Source: Geodermatophilus pulveris (lineage in GTDB: Bacteria; Actinomycetota; Actinomycetes; Mycobacteriales; Geodermatophilaceae). From it: 64,000 bases of DNA. This document shows positions 6,858 to 18,483 of the stretch, one piece after another (the stretch's first letter is position 1; each line of letters opens with the position of its first letter). Below the pieces are notes generated by a model, which made no database searches, had not been told where the DNA came from, and was given only the letters and a program-made list of their open reading frames with translations. Where the stretch lies: contig NZ_FZOO01000006.1 of assembly GCF_900188375.1 (NCBI RefSeq), forward strand, positions 124,001-188,000, in the 5' to 3' direction. The translations under genes were made by a program, and so were the position numbers.

Positions 6858-9334
6858 AAGACCAGGTCGTCGGCGTCCCCGCCGCAGGAGCCCGCGCGGT
6901 CCGGGGCGGGGGCGGGCCCGCCGTCTCCCTCGGTGGCGTCCGCCTCCTCGGCGGCGGCCAGCTCGTCGAGGACGACGTCGAGCACCCGGACCGCGCCGGC
7001 CTTGTCCAGCGGCTCGTTGCCGTTGCCGCACTTGGGCGACTGCACGCAGGAGGGGCAGCCGCTCTCGCACTCGCAGCTGGCCACGGTGGCGCGGGTGGCC
7101 TGCAGCCAGCGCCGCAGCACCGCGAACCCGCGCTCGGCGAAGCCGGCCCCGCCCGGGTGCCCGTCGTAGACCACGATCGTGGCCGCGCCGGTGTCGGGGT
7201 GCAGGCCGGTGGACACCCCGCCGAGGTCCCACCGGTCGCAGGTGGCCAGCAGCGGCAGGAGCCCGATCGCGGCGTGCTCGGCGGCGTGCAGCGACCCGGG
7301 CAGCTCCGCGTCGCCGACCTCGGCCCGGCCGACGGCCCGCTCGTCGAGGGTCAGCCACACCGCGCGGGTGCGCAGCTGCCGGGCCGGCAGGTCCAGGGGG
7401 AACTCGGCGAGCACCTCGCCGGTGCCCAGCCGGCGGCGCTGGTAGGCGACCACCTGGTTGGTCACGTCGACCACCCCGGTGTGCGCGGTCACGGTGCCGA
7501 GGGAGCGCGACCGGTCGGTGGCGGCGATCGCCAGGTCGGTGACGTCGCGGGCCACCGTCGTCCACTCCGGGCTCTCCGCGTGGACGACCGCCACGGCGTC
7601 GTCGACGCACAGCTCGTCGACGACGTAGGTCTCGCCGCGGTGCACGTAGACCGCGCCGGTGTGCACGGTGGCGTGCGCGGCGTCGCCGTCCACCGTGCCG
7701 AGCAGCCGCCCGGTGTCGCCCTCGATGATCGTGACCGGCGCCAGGCCGCTGCCCCGGATGTCGACGTCCGGCCGGCCCCGCCCGGCCCAGTACCAGCCGG
7801 AGGGGCGGCGGCGGAGGGCACCCTCGGCCACCAGCTCCTCGACCCGCGCCCGCGCCGCGGGACCGCCGAAGTCGGCCAGGTCCTCCGGGACGAGCGGCAG
7901 CTCGGCGGCGGCGCAGCACAGCTGCGGGCCCAGCACGTAGGGGTTGGTGGGGTCGGTGACAGTGGCCTCCACCGGGCGGCCGAACACCGCGCGCGGGTGG
8001 TGGGCCAGGTAGTGGTCCAGCGGGTCGTCGCGCGCGACGAAGACGACCAGCGACTCCCGCTGCGCCCGGCCCGCCCGGCCGGCCTGCTGCCACAGCGAGG
8101 CCAGCGTGCCGGGATAGCCAGCCAGCACGACGGCGTCCAGGCCGGCGATGTCGATGCCCAGCTCCAGGGCGTTGGTGGTGGCCACCCCGAGCAGGTCGCC
8201 GGCCGACAGCGCCCGCTCGAGCTCGCGGCGCTCCTCGGGCAGGTACCCGCCGCGGTAGGAGTCCACCCGGCGGGCGAGGTCGCCGCGGCCGCGGTCGCGC
8301 AGCACGGAGCGGGCCTGGTCGGCCACCGACTCCGCGCTGCGCCGGGAGCGGACGAACGCCAGCGTGCGGGCGCCCCGCTCGACCAGGTCGGCCAGCAGCG
8401 TCGCGGCGTCCGCCGCCGCCGAGCGGCGCAGCGGGGCGCCGTGCTCCCCGGTGCGGTCGGTCAGCGGCGGCTCCCACAGCGCGAAGGTCGCACCGGGCCG
8501 CGGCGAGCCGTCCTCGGTCACCGCGACGACCGGCGCCCCGACCAGGCGGGTCGCCGCCGCGGCCGGCTCGGCCACCGTGGCCGACGCCAGCAGGAACACC
8601 GGCTCGGCGCCGTAGCGGCGGCAGATGCGGCGCAGCCGGCGCAGCACGTGCCCGACGTGGGAGCCGAAGACGCCGCGGTAGGCGTGGCACTCGTCGACCA
8701 CCACGTAGGCCACCCGGCGCAGCGTGCTCGACCAGCGCTGGTGGGCCGGCAGCACGCCGCGGTGCAGCATGTCGGGGTTGGTGACGATCCAGCGCGAGTG
8801 CCGGCGGACCCACTCCCGCTCCTCCACGGGGGTGTCGCCGTCGTAGGCGGCCGGGCGCACCGACGGGTCGGCCAGCGCGGCCACCGACCCCAGCTGGTCG
8901 CGCGCCAGCGCCTTGGTCGGCGCCAGGTAGAGCACGCAGGCGCGGGGGTCCTCGGCCAGCCGGGTCAGCGCGGGCAGCTGGTAGGCCAGCGACTTGCCCG
9001 ACGCCGTCCCGGTGGCCACGACGACGTGCGCGCCGTCCCGGGCCAGCTGCGCGGCCTCCACCTGGTGCCGCCACGGCACCCGCACGCCCTGGGCCTCCAG
9101 GCGTGCGCGCAGCTCCGGGCTCACCCAGGCCGGCCACGGCAGGGTGCGGCTGTCCCGCACCGGCATCCGGTGCACGTGGGTGACCGGTTGCTCCCCCTCC
9201 GGTGTCCCGGCGAGGACGGCGGCCAGCAGGTCGGCCCCGGGCAGTGCGGAGCCGGCGGGGGAGGGCGACCCACCCTGGGGAAGAGGGTCCGTGCCGGGAG
9301 GGGGAGCCGACCGGACCGCGTGGAGCGAGGTCAC
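6854..9334 (-). CDS. Large DEAH/DEAD-box helicase with C-terminal cysteine cluster
   Basis: This 826-residue SF2 helicase has VVVATGTASGKS (motif I, 104-115), LAPTKALARDQL, DECH (214-217), LLASATV (motif III) and GYPGTLASLWQQAGRAGR (motif VI). The C-terminal DUF1998-like region contains CECESGCPSCVQSPKCGN, a four-cysteine cluster that could bind zinc or an FeS cluster. It belongs to the actinobacterial family encoded next to Tad genes (Rv3649 type, related to SftH/Hrq1-like 3'-5' helicases); a DNA-repair role is likely from the family. It converges on the Tad operon with overlapping stops. The first start, at 9334, is used; internal starts near residue 10 or 50 remain possible. Confidence 0.85.
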   Translation of the reverse strand: MTSLHAVRSAPPPGTDPLPQGGSPSPAGSALPGADLLAAVLAGTPEGEQPVTHVHRMPVRDSRTLPWPAWVSPELRARLEAQGVRVPWRHQVEAAQLARDGAHVVVATGTASGKSLAYQLPALTRLAEDPRACVLYLAPTKALARDQLGSVAALADPSVRPAAYDGDTPVEEREWVRRHSRWIVTNPDMLHRGVLPAHQRWSSTLRRVAYVVVDECHAYRGVFGSHVGHVLRRLRRICRRYGAEPVFLLASATVAEPAAAATRLVGAPVVAVTEDGSPRPGATFALWEPPLTDRTGEHGAPLRRSAAADAATLLADLVERGARTLAFVRSRRSAESVADQARSVLRDRGRGDLARRVDSYRGGYLPEERRELERALSAGDLLGVATTNALELGIDIAGLDAVVLAGYPGTLASLWQQAGRAGRAQRESLVVFVARDDPLDHYLAHHPRAVFGRPVEATVTDPTNPYVLGPQLCCAAAELPLVPEDLADFGGPAARARVEELVAEGALRRRPSGWYWAGRGRPDVDIRGSGLAPVTIIEGDTGRLLGTVDGDAAHATVHTGAVYVHRGETYVVDELCVDDAVAVVHAESPEWTTVARDVTDLAIAATDRSRSLGTVTAHTGVVDVTNQVVAYQRRRLGTGEVLAEFPLDLPARQLRTRAVWLTLDERAVGRAEVGDAELPGSLHAAEHAAIGLLPLLATCDRWDLGGVSTGLHPDTGAATIVVYDGHPGGAGFAERGFAVLRRWLQATRATVASCECESGCPSCVQSPKCGNGNEPLDKAGAVRVLDVVLDELAAAEEADATEGDGGPAPAPDRAGSCGGDADDLVF

Positions 9335-9450
9335 CCCCTCACTGTCACACCTCCGGGCGACCTCGCGCCGACTGCCGGCGACGGATCCCGCGGGAGGACG
9401 GCGGCGACTCGACGGGCCGCAGGGCTAGCGGCACACGGTGTGAGTCCGCT

Positions 9451-9456
9451 TACACT
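9451..9456 (+). promoter_or_regulatory. Candidate -10 element for hppA
   Basis: TACACT fits TANNNT and would place the transcription start near 9463, giving a leader of about 93 bases before hppA. No good -35 hexamer is seen 16-18 bases upstream. The rest of the 9335-9555 gap shows no other structure I could identify. Confidence 0.35.
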
Positions 9457-9555
9457 CCGGCGGCACCAGCCGTGCGGGCCCGCGCGTGCTGGACGCGTAC
9501 CTCCGCCGACCGGAGCGGGTGTGCCTCGGCGGCAGCTGACTGCTGGAGGAAACAC

Positions 9556-11817
9556 ATGCCGGACAGTGCGCTCTCCGGCGGGGACGTCGTCCTGGTGACG
9601 ATCGTGCTCGCCATCTCCCTCGCCGCCCTCGCCTTCGCCGGCTACCTGGTCCGCGCCGTCCTGGCCGCCGACCAGGGGACGGCGACCATGCGCGAGATCG
9701 CCCAGGCGGTGCAGGAGGGTGCCGCGGCGTTCCTGCGCAGACAGTTCAAGACCCTCGGGGTCTTCGCGGTCGTCGTCTTCCTGCTCCTGCTGCTCCTCCC
9801 GGTCGCCGACGGCGGCTGGGGGACCAGGCTGGGCCGGGCGCTGTTCTTCCTGGTGGGTGCGCTCTTCTCGGCGGCGGTCGGCTTCATCGGCATGACGCTG
9901 GCGACCCGCGGCAACGTCCGGGTCGCCGCGGCCGCCCGAGGCGGCGGGTACCAGCCCTCCTTCCGCATCGCCTACCGGACCGGCGGCGTGGTCGGGATGA
10001 TCACCATCGGCCTGGGCCTGTTCGGCTCGGCGCTGGCACTGCTCTTCTTCGACGAGACCGCGCCGATCGTCCTCGAGGGGTTCGGCTTCGGCGGGGCCCT
10101 GCTGGCCATGTTCATGCGCGTCGGCGGCGGCATCTTCACCAAGGCCGCCGACGTCGGGGCGGACCTGGTCGGCAAGGTGGAGGCCGGCATCCCCGAGGAC
10201 GACCCGCGGAACGCGGCGACCATCGCCGACAACGTGGGCGACAACGTCGGTGACTGCGCCGGGATGGCCGCCGACCTGTTCGAGTCCTACGCGGTCACCC
10301 TGGTCGCCGCCCTCATCCTGGGCCAGGTCTTCTTCGGCAACGTGGGCATGGTGTTCCCGCTGCTGGTCGCGGCCATCGGCGTGATCGCCTCCGTCGTCGG
10401 CGTGCTGGCCACCAGGCCGGGCGCCAACGACACCTCCGGGATGGTGCCGATCAACCGCGGCTTCTTCGCCTCCGCCGTGGTCTCCCTCGTCCTCGTCGCC
10501 GCGGCGTCCTTCGTGTACCTGCCCAGCGTCTCCGACGTGGCCGACCTGGAGGTGAGCCCGCAGGTGCTCGGCTTCGTGTCGGTCCTCATCGGCGTCGTGC
10601 TGGCCGCGACCATCCAGCAGCTCACCGGCTACTTCACCGAGACCAGCCGCAAGCCGGTCAAGGACATCGGCCGCAGCTCGCTGACCGGCCCGGCCACCGT
10701 GATCCTCTCCGGCATCTCCCTCGGGCTGGAGTCCGCCGTGTACGCGGCGCTGCTCATCGGCGGCGCCGTCTACGGCGCCTTCCTGGTCGGCGGTGGGGCC
10801 GCCCTCTACGCCGTGGCCCTCGCCGGGTGCGGCCTGCTCACCACCGCCGGCGTCATCGTCGCGATGGACACGTTCGGCCCGGTGAGCGACAACGCGCAGG
10901 GCATCGCCGAGATGTCCGGGGACATCGACGAGGACGGCGCCCGGGTGCTCACCGACCTCGACGCCGTCGGCAACACGACCAAGGCCATCACCAAGGGCAT
11001 CGCGATCGCGACGGCGGTGCTGGCCGCCACCGCGCTCTTCGGGTCCTACAACGCCCAGGTCGGGGTGGCGCTCGACGAGGCCGGGGAGACCCTCGGCGAC
11101 TCCTTCAGCCTGGTCAACCCGAACAACGTCGTCGGCGCGGTGCTCGGCGCCGCGGTGGTCTTCTTCTTCTCCGGGCTGGCCATCAGCGCCGTGTCGCGGG
11201 CGGCCGGCCGGGTGGTCTTCGAGGTGCGGGAGCAGTTCCGCACCCGGCCGGGGATCATGGACCGCACCGAGCGGCCCGACTACAGCGCGGTCGTCGACAT
11301 CTGCACCAAGGACTCGCTGCGCGAGCTGGCGACTCCCGGCCTGCTGGCCGTCCTCGCCCCGGTGGCGGTGGGCTTCGGCCTGGGCATCGGCCCGCTGGCC
11401 GCCTACCTGGTCGGCGCCATCGCGGCCGGCACGCTGATGGCGGTCTTCCTCGCCAACTCCGGTGGGGCCTGGGACAACGCGAAGAAGATGGTCGAGGACG
11501 GCGCCTACGGCGGCAAGGGCAGCGAGGCGCACGCCGCCACCGTCATCGGCGACACCGTCGGCGACCCCTTCAAGGACACGGCCGGGCCGGCGATCAACCC
11601 GCTGATCAAGGTGATGAACCTCGTCGCCCTGATCATCGCCCCCGCCGTCGTCGCGCTGTCGGTCGGCGAGGACGCCCAGACCGGCCTGCGCATCGCCATC
11701 GCGGTCGGCGCCCTGCTGGTGATCGTGGTCGCGGTCGTCGTCTCCAAGCGCCGCTCGGTCGTCGTCGGCGGCACCTCGGCCGACACCTCCACGTCGCTGA
11801 CCACCAGCGTCCCCTGA
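9556..11817 (+). CDS. hppA: Membrane-bound proton-pumping pyrophosphatase, K+-independent type
   Basis: This 753-residue integral membrane protein starts at ATG 9556 with GGAGG at 9545-9549. It couples PPi hydrolysis to proton export. The substrate loop DVGADLVGKVE (199-209) and the following DNVGDNVGDCAG are intact, and the second acidic motif GDTVGDPFKDTAGPA lies near the C-terminus. The cation determinant reads GNTTKAITKG: Lys476 and Thr479 sit where K+-dependent enzymes have Ala and Ala, so this is predicted to be the K+-insensitive subclass. About 16 hydrophobic helices are visible. It stands alone with its own hairpin terminator. A soluble Ppa is encoded at 20683-21177. Confidence 0.95.
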   Translation: MPDSALSGGDVVLVTIVLAISLAALAFAGYLVRAVLAADQGTATMREIAQAVQEGAAAFLRRQFKTLGVFAVVVFLLLLLLPVADGGWGTRLGRALFFLVGALFSAAVGFIGMTLATRGNVRVAAAARGGGYQPSFRIAYRTGGVVGMITIGLGLFGSALALLFFDETAPIVLEGFGFGGALLAMFMRVGGGIFTKAADVGADLVGKVEAGIPEDDPRNAATIADNVGDNVGDCAGMAADLFESYAVTLVAALILGQVFFGNVGMVFPLLVAAIGVIASVVGVLATRPGANDTSGMVPINRGFFASAVVSLVLVAAASFVYLPSVSDVADLEVSPQVLGFVSVLIGVVLAATIQQLTGYFTETSRKPVKDIGRSSLTGPATVILSGISLGLESAVYAALLIGGAVYGAFLVGGGAALYAVALAGCGLLTTAGVIVAMDTFGPVSDNAQGIAEMSGDIDEDGARVLTDLDAVGNTTKAITKGIAIATAVLAATALFGSYNAQVGVALDEAGETLGDSFSLVNPNNVVGAVLGAAVVFFFSGLAISAVSRAAGRVVFEVREQFRTRPGIMDRTERPDYSAVVDICTKDSLRELATPGLLAVLAPVAVGFGLGIGPLAAYLVGAIAAGTLMAVFLANSGGAWDNAKKMVEDGAYGGKGSEAHAATVIGDTVGDPFKDTAGPAINPLIKVMNLVALIIAPAVVALSVGEDAQTGLRIAIAVGALLVIVVAVVVSKRRSVVVGGTSADTSTSLTTSVP

Positions 11818-11829
11818 GCCCACCCGCCC

Positions 11830-11864
11830 GACCCTCCGGCACGGACCGGCCGTGCCGGGGGGTC
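11830..11864 (+). terminator. hppA terminator hairpin
   Basis: GACCCTCCGGCACGG (11830-11844) pairs with CCGTGCCGGGGGGTC (11850-11864) with one G-U pair and a 5-base loop, 12 bases after the hppA stop. There is no U-tract. Confidence 0.65.
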
Positions 11865-11874
11865 GGCGCGCACC

Positions 11875-11901
11875 TGTGGACGGCGGCCGGCCCTGTGGAC
11901 G
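11875..11901 (-). promoter_or_regulatory. Paired CGTCCACA boxes, site C (inverted)
   Basis: TGTGGACG, the complement of CGTCCACA, occurs at 11875-11882 and 11894-11901, again 19 bases apart start to start. On the minus strand the pair reads CGTCCACAG, a GC spacer, then CGTCCACAG as at sites A and B. It lies between the hppA terminator and the type VII-like gene pair, 86 bases before the GTG at 11987. Confidence 0.5.
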
Positions 11902-11986
11902 GCCGGCCGGGGGAGGACGCGCGGCCGCCCTAGCGTCCCGGCGCACCGGTCCCGCCGTGGGCCCGGGCAGTCGCCGGGAGGTCCTC

Positions 11987-12307
11987 GTGTCCGTGGTGTC
12001 CGTCGAACCCGATGCCCTCGACGGGTTGGCCGCGCAGCTCCTCGGACTGGCGGCCGACCTGGCGGCCGAGGCGGACGAGTGCACCCGGGCCGTCGGGCTC
12101 CTCCGGTCGGCCGCCGTGGGCGACCTCGCCGCCGCCACGGCGACGGCCGGCTCGGCGTGGTCGCAGGTGCTCGGGTGCCTGGCGCAGCACGACGCCGCCT
12201 TCTCCTCCGCGCTGTACGCGGTGGCCGCCGAGTACCGGGCCGCGGACGCCGCCCTGGCGCAGGACATCGGTGGCTCGCCGACCACCGAGGCGGCCGGTCC
12301 CCGGTGA
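11987..12307 (+). CDS. Small EspC/WXG100-like putative type VII secretion protein
   Basis: This 106-residue, all-helical, Ala-rich protein starts at GTG 11987 behind GGGAGG. It has the size and helix-turn-helix pattern of ESX substrates. Trp58 (GSAWSQ) sits at the turn, and EYRAAD (82-87) gives a C-terminal YxxxD motif, the general ESX export signal. It is not a canonical WXG100 because the glycine after the tryptophan is absent; EspC-type (DUF2580) proteins are the closest family I can suggest. The stop overlaps the start of the DUF1023 gene, so the two are coupled, like a small helical partner and its larger effector. No ESX membrane components are in the window. Confidence 0.6.
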   Translation: MSVVSVEPDALDGLAAQLLGLAADLAAEADECTRAVGLLRSAAVGDLAAATATAGSAWSQVLGCLAQHDAAFSSALYAVAAEYRAADAALAQDIGGSPTTEAAGPR

Positions 12308-13830
12308 TCGACGGCGACGTCGCGGCGATGACGACCTGGGACGTCGAGCAGCTCCGTGCCGCCGTGGCCGTGCTGGACGCCGTGCTGGACCGGCTCCCCG
12401 TCGTCCGCCACCGTTTCGACGAGGTCACCCGGACGGTCTGGGCGGGTGCCGTGTGGAGCGGTCCGGCCGGTCTGGCCGCAGCCGGATCCCTGTCCCGGCT
12501 GTCCGCAGCGGCCGCCTCGGCCGGCGGGGACCTGGAGGACTCGATCGGCTGGCTGCGCCGCGCGGCCTCCGAGGCGGCCGAGGCGCAGGAGGTCGCCCGC
12601 CGCGCTGCGGAGGTCGCAGACCGCCTACGGCACGGCGCGTCCTCGGTGGCCGTCGGCGCCGTGGCCGCGGGAGACCCCGACCTGGCCGCCCTGGAGCTGC
12701 AGCTCCAGGACCTCCAGGACCGCGCCCGGCAGCACGCGGCCGACGCCGCGGCGGTGGCCACCCGTGCAGCCGAGGCCCTCTCCGGGCTCGACGCGGTCGC
12801 CGACCTCGCGCCGACGAGCTGGCGCGGCTGGACGAGTGGACTGCCGGGGCGGCACCTCGTCGAGCCGCCCACGATGCCGACCGGAGCGGTCCCCGAGGAC
12901 ACGGCCGCGTGGTGGTCGGTGTTGTCGCCGGCGCAGCAGTGGGCCGCGATCGCCCGCGACCCGGCAGCGGTGGGCGCGCTCCCGGGCGTCCCGGCGTGGG
13001 CGCGGGACCGGGCCAACCGCGTGCTGCTCGCCCAGGCCGTGGCCACCGCGGGCGGTGCCGAGCACGACACCGCGATCGCCGTCGCCCGCGAGGTCTCCGA
13101 CCGTGAGGCGGCGGGAGAGGAGGTGCAACTGCTGGAGCTGGACGTCGGAGCCGGGCTCGCCGCGCTCGCGCTCGGTGACCTCGACACAGCTGAGTCCGTG
13201 GGAGTCCTCGTACCGGGGGTCGGTACCGAGGTGGCGGACGACCTCGACGCCGTGGCCGAGGACGCAGACGCCGTTGCCGACGCGGCGCGAGCGGCGGCCC
13301 CCGGTCTGGCCGTGGCCACCGTGGCGTGGCTGGGGTACCGGACCCCGCCGGGTGTCGTCAGTGCCGCGGTACGACCCAGGTACGCCCGGGACGGCGGGAG
13401 GGCCCTGGACACCACGCTCGACGGGCTCGCCGCCGCACGGGCCGTCGCCGGGACCCCGCGCCCGCACACCGGCGTGCTCGGGCACAGCTACGGCACGAAG
13501 GTGGTCGCTGCGGCCGCTGCGGAGGAGGGGCTGCTCGCGGCCGACGACGTCGGCCTGCTGGGGAGCCCGGGGGTCCCGGGCGAGGCCGACGACCTCGAGG
13601 TCCCGGAGGTCTTCCAGGCCACCGGGGCCGACGACTGGATCAGGTGGCCTGCCGCTGTCTTCGAGGCGTTGGACGCGCCCGGGTTCCAGAGCGCTCCTTC
13701 CTCACCGCACTACGGTGCGATCACCCTGCCGGTCGACGAGGGAGCGGGCCACTCGGACTACTACGAGCGCGGATCCGCCACGCTCACGGGGATCGGCGAG
13801 CGTCTGGCGGTGGGCGATCGACCGGGCTGA
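12304..13830 (+). CDS. DUF1023-type alpha/beta hydrolase with N-terminal WXG-like helices
   Basis: This 508-residue protein starts at GTG 12304 in a GTGA overlap. Residues 1-170 are helical with AVWSGPAG (Trp51-Ser-Gly53), a WXG-like turn, and coiled-coil-like heptads (QLQDLQDRARQHAADA). The C-terminal part is a DUF1023 alpha/beta hydrolase with nucleophile elbow GHSYG (Ser395) and a late GHSDYY whose His483 is the likely catalytic base; the acid may be Asp443 in ATGADDW. This layout is common among actinobacterial ESX-associated proteins of unknown substrate. The N-terminal helices could pair with the upstream small protein for export. There is no signal peptide. The hydrolase fold is secure; secretion is inference. 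Confidence 0.75.
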   Translation: MIDGDVAAMTTWDVEQLRAAVAVLDAVLDRLPVVRHRFDEVTRTVWAGAVWSGPAGLAAAGSLSRLSAAAASAGGDLEDSIGWLRRAASEAAEAQEVARRAAEVADRLRHGASSVAVGAVAAGDPDLAALELQLQDLQDRARQHAADAAAVATRAAEALSGLDAVADLAPTSWRGWTSGLPGRHLVEPPTMPTGAVPEDTAAWWSVLSPAQQWAAIARDPAAVGALPGVPAWARDRANRVLLAQAVATAGGAEHDTAIAVAREVSDREAAGEEVQLLELDVGAGLAALALGDLDTAESVGVLVPGVGTEVADDLDAVAEDADAVADAARAAAPGLAVATVAWLGYRTPPGVVSAAVRPRYARDGGRALDTTLDGLAAARAVAGTPRPHTGVLGHSYGTKVVAAAAAEEGLLAADDVGLLGSPGVPGEADDLEVPEVFQATGADDWIRWPAAVFEALDAPGFQSAPSSPHYGAITLPVDEGAGHSDYYERGSATLTGIGERLAVGDRPG

Positions 13831-14026
13831 CGGGTCGTCGCCGCGCGGGAACACCCGGCCCCCGCCGACCATTGGAGCGGGTGACGGCGCGCCCACGGTG
13901 GGTCGCCACGCGGTCACCCGCCGGGCTCGTGGCCTACCGTGGCGTCGCCGAGGGCGGGCGGCCACGGTCGCCCCGCCCGGCGCCGGCCCACCGGCGTCTG
14001 CACCCAGCAGCACCGACAGGAGCACC

Positions 14027-16915
<2,889 letters not shown>

Positions 16916-16934
16916 GCGGACGCCGCGGGCGGGC

Positions 16935-17732
16935 TCACCGCGCCCCGGGGGCCGCCCCGACGGCGAACACCCGCCGGAAGGGCAGCAGCGTCGTCCCGTC
17001 CGGCCGGGGCGGGTAGGCGGCCCGCAGTGCTGCGGCGTACTCGGCGGTCAGCTCGGCGGCGTCGTCCTCCCCGAGCCGGCCGAGCACCGGGCGCAGCACG
17101 GTGCTGCGCACCCAGCCGAGCACCGGGTCGGGCCCGCGCAGCACGTGCAGGTACGTCGTCTCCCACGCGTCGACGGCCAGCCCTGCCCCGGCGAGCACCT
17201 CGAGGTAGCCGGCCGGGTCCAGCACGGCGTCCTCGCGCGGCGCGGCGTCGCCCACCGACCCGGCCCAGCGCGGCGAGCGGCACAGCTGCGCCAGCAGCGC
17301 GTGCGTCGGCGCCCGCCAGTTGCCCGGGACCTGCAGCGCCAGCCACCCGCCGGGCGCCAGCTGCCCGGCCCACCGGCGCAGCAGCGCGTCATGCCCGGGC
17401 ACCCAGTGCAGGACGGCGTTGGTGACCAGCACGTCGACCGGCCCCTCGGGCTGCCAGGCGTGCACGTCGCCGGCCGCGAACCGCACCCGGCCCGGGACGG
17501 CGTGGGCGGCGGCCGCGGCCAGCATCTCCGCCGAGGAGTCGATCCCGGTGACCTGCGCCCCCGGCCACCGCTGCGCCAGCGACGCGGTCAGGGCACCCTC
17601 GCCGCAGCCGAGGTCCACGACCGTGCGGGGGTCACGGGCGCCGACGCGGGCCAGCAGGTCGGTGAACGGCCGCGCCCGCTCGTCGCCGAAGCGCAGGTAT
17701 CCGGCCGGGTCCCAGGCGGCGGCGGTGGTCAC
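16935..17732 (-). CDS. tam: Trans-aconitate 2-methyltransferase
   Basis: This 265-residue class I SAM methyltransferase has AWDPAGYLRFGDERARPFTDLL at the N-terminus, the Tam hallmark, followed by VVDLGCGEGALT (SAM loop, about 39-50), GIDSSAEML and TNAVLHWVPGH. It methylates trans-aconitate, a by-product of aconitate that inhibits aconitase. It is convergent with topA with only 19 bases between the stops and is transcribed away from tmk. Family assignment is firm from the N-terminal motif. Confidence 0.88.
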   Translation of the reverse strand: MTTAAAWDPAGYLRFGDERARPFTDLLARVGARDPRTVVDLGCGEGALTASLAQRWPGAQVTGIDSSAEMLAAAAAHAVPGRVRFAAGDVHAWQPEGPVDVLVTNAVLHWVPGHDALLRRWAGQLAPGGWLALQVPGNWRAPTHALLAQLCRSPRWAGSVGDAAPREDAVLDPAGYLEVLAGAGLAVDAWETTYLHVLRGPDPVLGWVRSTVLRPVLGRLGEDDAAELTAEYAAALRAAYPPRPDGTTLLPFRRVFAVGAAPGAR

Positions 17733-17829
17733 GTGCCGACCCTAGGGCCGGTCGCCCCGGCACCGTCGGCGGCGGCCGGTACCGTCGGCGGCGCACCGCC
17801 ACCCACCAGCCCGGGAGCCCGCCATCCCC

Positions 17830-18483
17830 GTGTCCGCCGACGGCCCGTCCGACCCGCCGCGCGGGCTGTTCGTCGCCTTCGAGGGCGGGGAGGGCGCGGG
17901 CAAGTCCACCCAGGTCCGGCTGCTGTGCGAGTGGCTGGCCGCCCGCGGCCGGGCGGCGCGGGCCACCTTCGAGCCCGGCGGCACCCCGGCCGGGGCCGCC
18001 GTCCGCGCGATCGTGCTCGACCGCGCGCACACCGGCCTGGCCCCCCGCGCCGAGGCACTGCTCTACGCCGCCGACCGCGCCCAGCACGCGCACGCCGTCC
18101 TGCACCCGGCCCTGGCGGCCGGCGAGGTGGTCGTCACCGACCGCTACGTGGACAGCTCGCTGGCCTACCAGGGCGCCGGGCGCACCCTCGACCTCGACGA
18201 GGTGGCGGCGCTGTCCCGCTGGGCCACCCGGGGGCTGCGCCCGGACCTCACCGTGCTGCTCGACCTCGCCCCGGAGACCGGCCTGGCCCGCGCCCGGGGC
18301 CGCGCGGCCGCCGACCGCCTGGAGTCGGAGTCGCTGGGGTTCCACCGGCGGGTCCGCGACAGCTTCCGGGCGCTGGCCGCCGCCGAGCCCGGCCGCTACC
18401 TGGTCCTGGACGCCACCCGCGCCGTCGAGGACCTCGCTGCCGACGTCCGCGCGCGGGTCGGCGCGCTGCTGGAGCCGCGGTGA
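17830..18483 (+). CDS. tmk: Thymidylate kinase
   Basis: This 217-residue enzyme phosphorylates dTMP to dTDP. It has the P-loop FEGGEGAGKST (18-27), TFEPGGTPAG (the substrate and LID region start), and VVTDRYVDSSLAYQGAGR (the DRY motif and dTMP binding). Length and motif order match bacterial Tmk. It overlaps holB by 4 bases, the usual tmk-holB coupling. Confidence 0.95.
   Translation: MSADGPSDPPRGLFVAFEGGEGAGKSTQVRLLCEWLAARGRAARATFEPGGTPAGAAVRAIVLDRAHTGLAPRAEALLYAADRAQHAHAVLHPALAAGEVVVTDRYVDSSLAYQGAGRTLDLDEVAALSRWATRGLRPDLTVLLDLAPETGLARARGRAAADRLESESLGFHRRVRDSFRALAAAEPGRYLVLDATRAVEDLAADVRARVGALLEPR

Noticed and set aside
9335..9555. Riboswitch in the hppA leader
   Set aside because: The leader is long enough, but I could not fold it into any known aptamer core.
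1867..11901. Replication origin suggested by DnaA-box-like pairs
   Set aside because: Boxes are only in pairs, there is no AT-rich unwinding region, and dnaA, dnaN or gyrase genes are absent.
12356..14026. In-frame upstream extension of topA
   Set aside because: The frame stays open over the DUF1023 gene, but its translation there lacks homology; the TopA match starts at GTG 14027 after a ribosome site.
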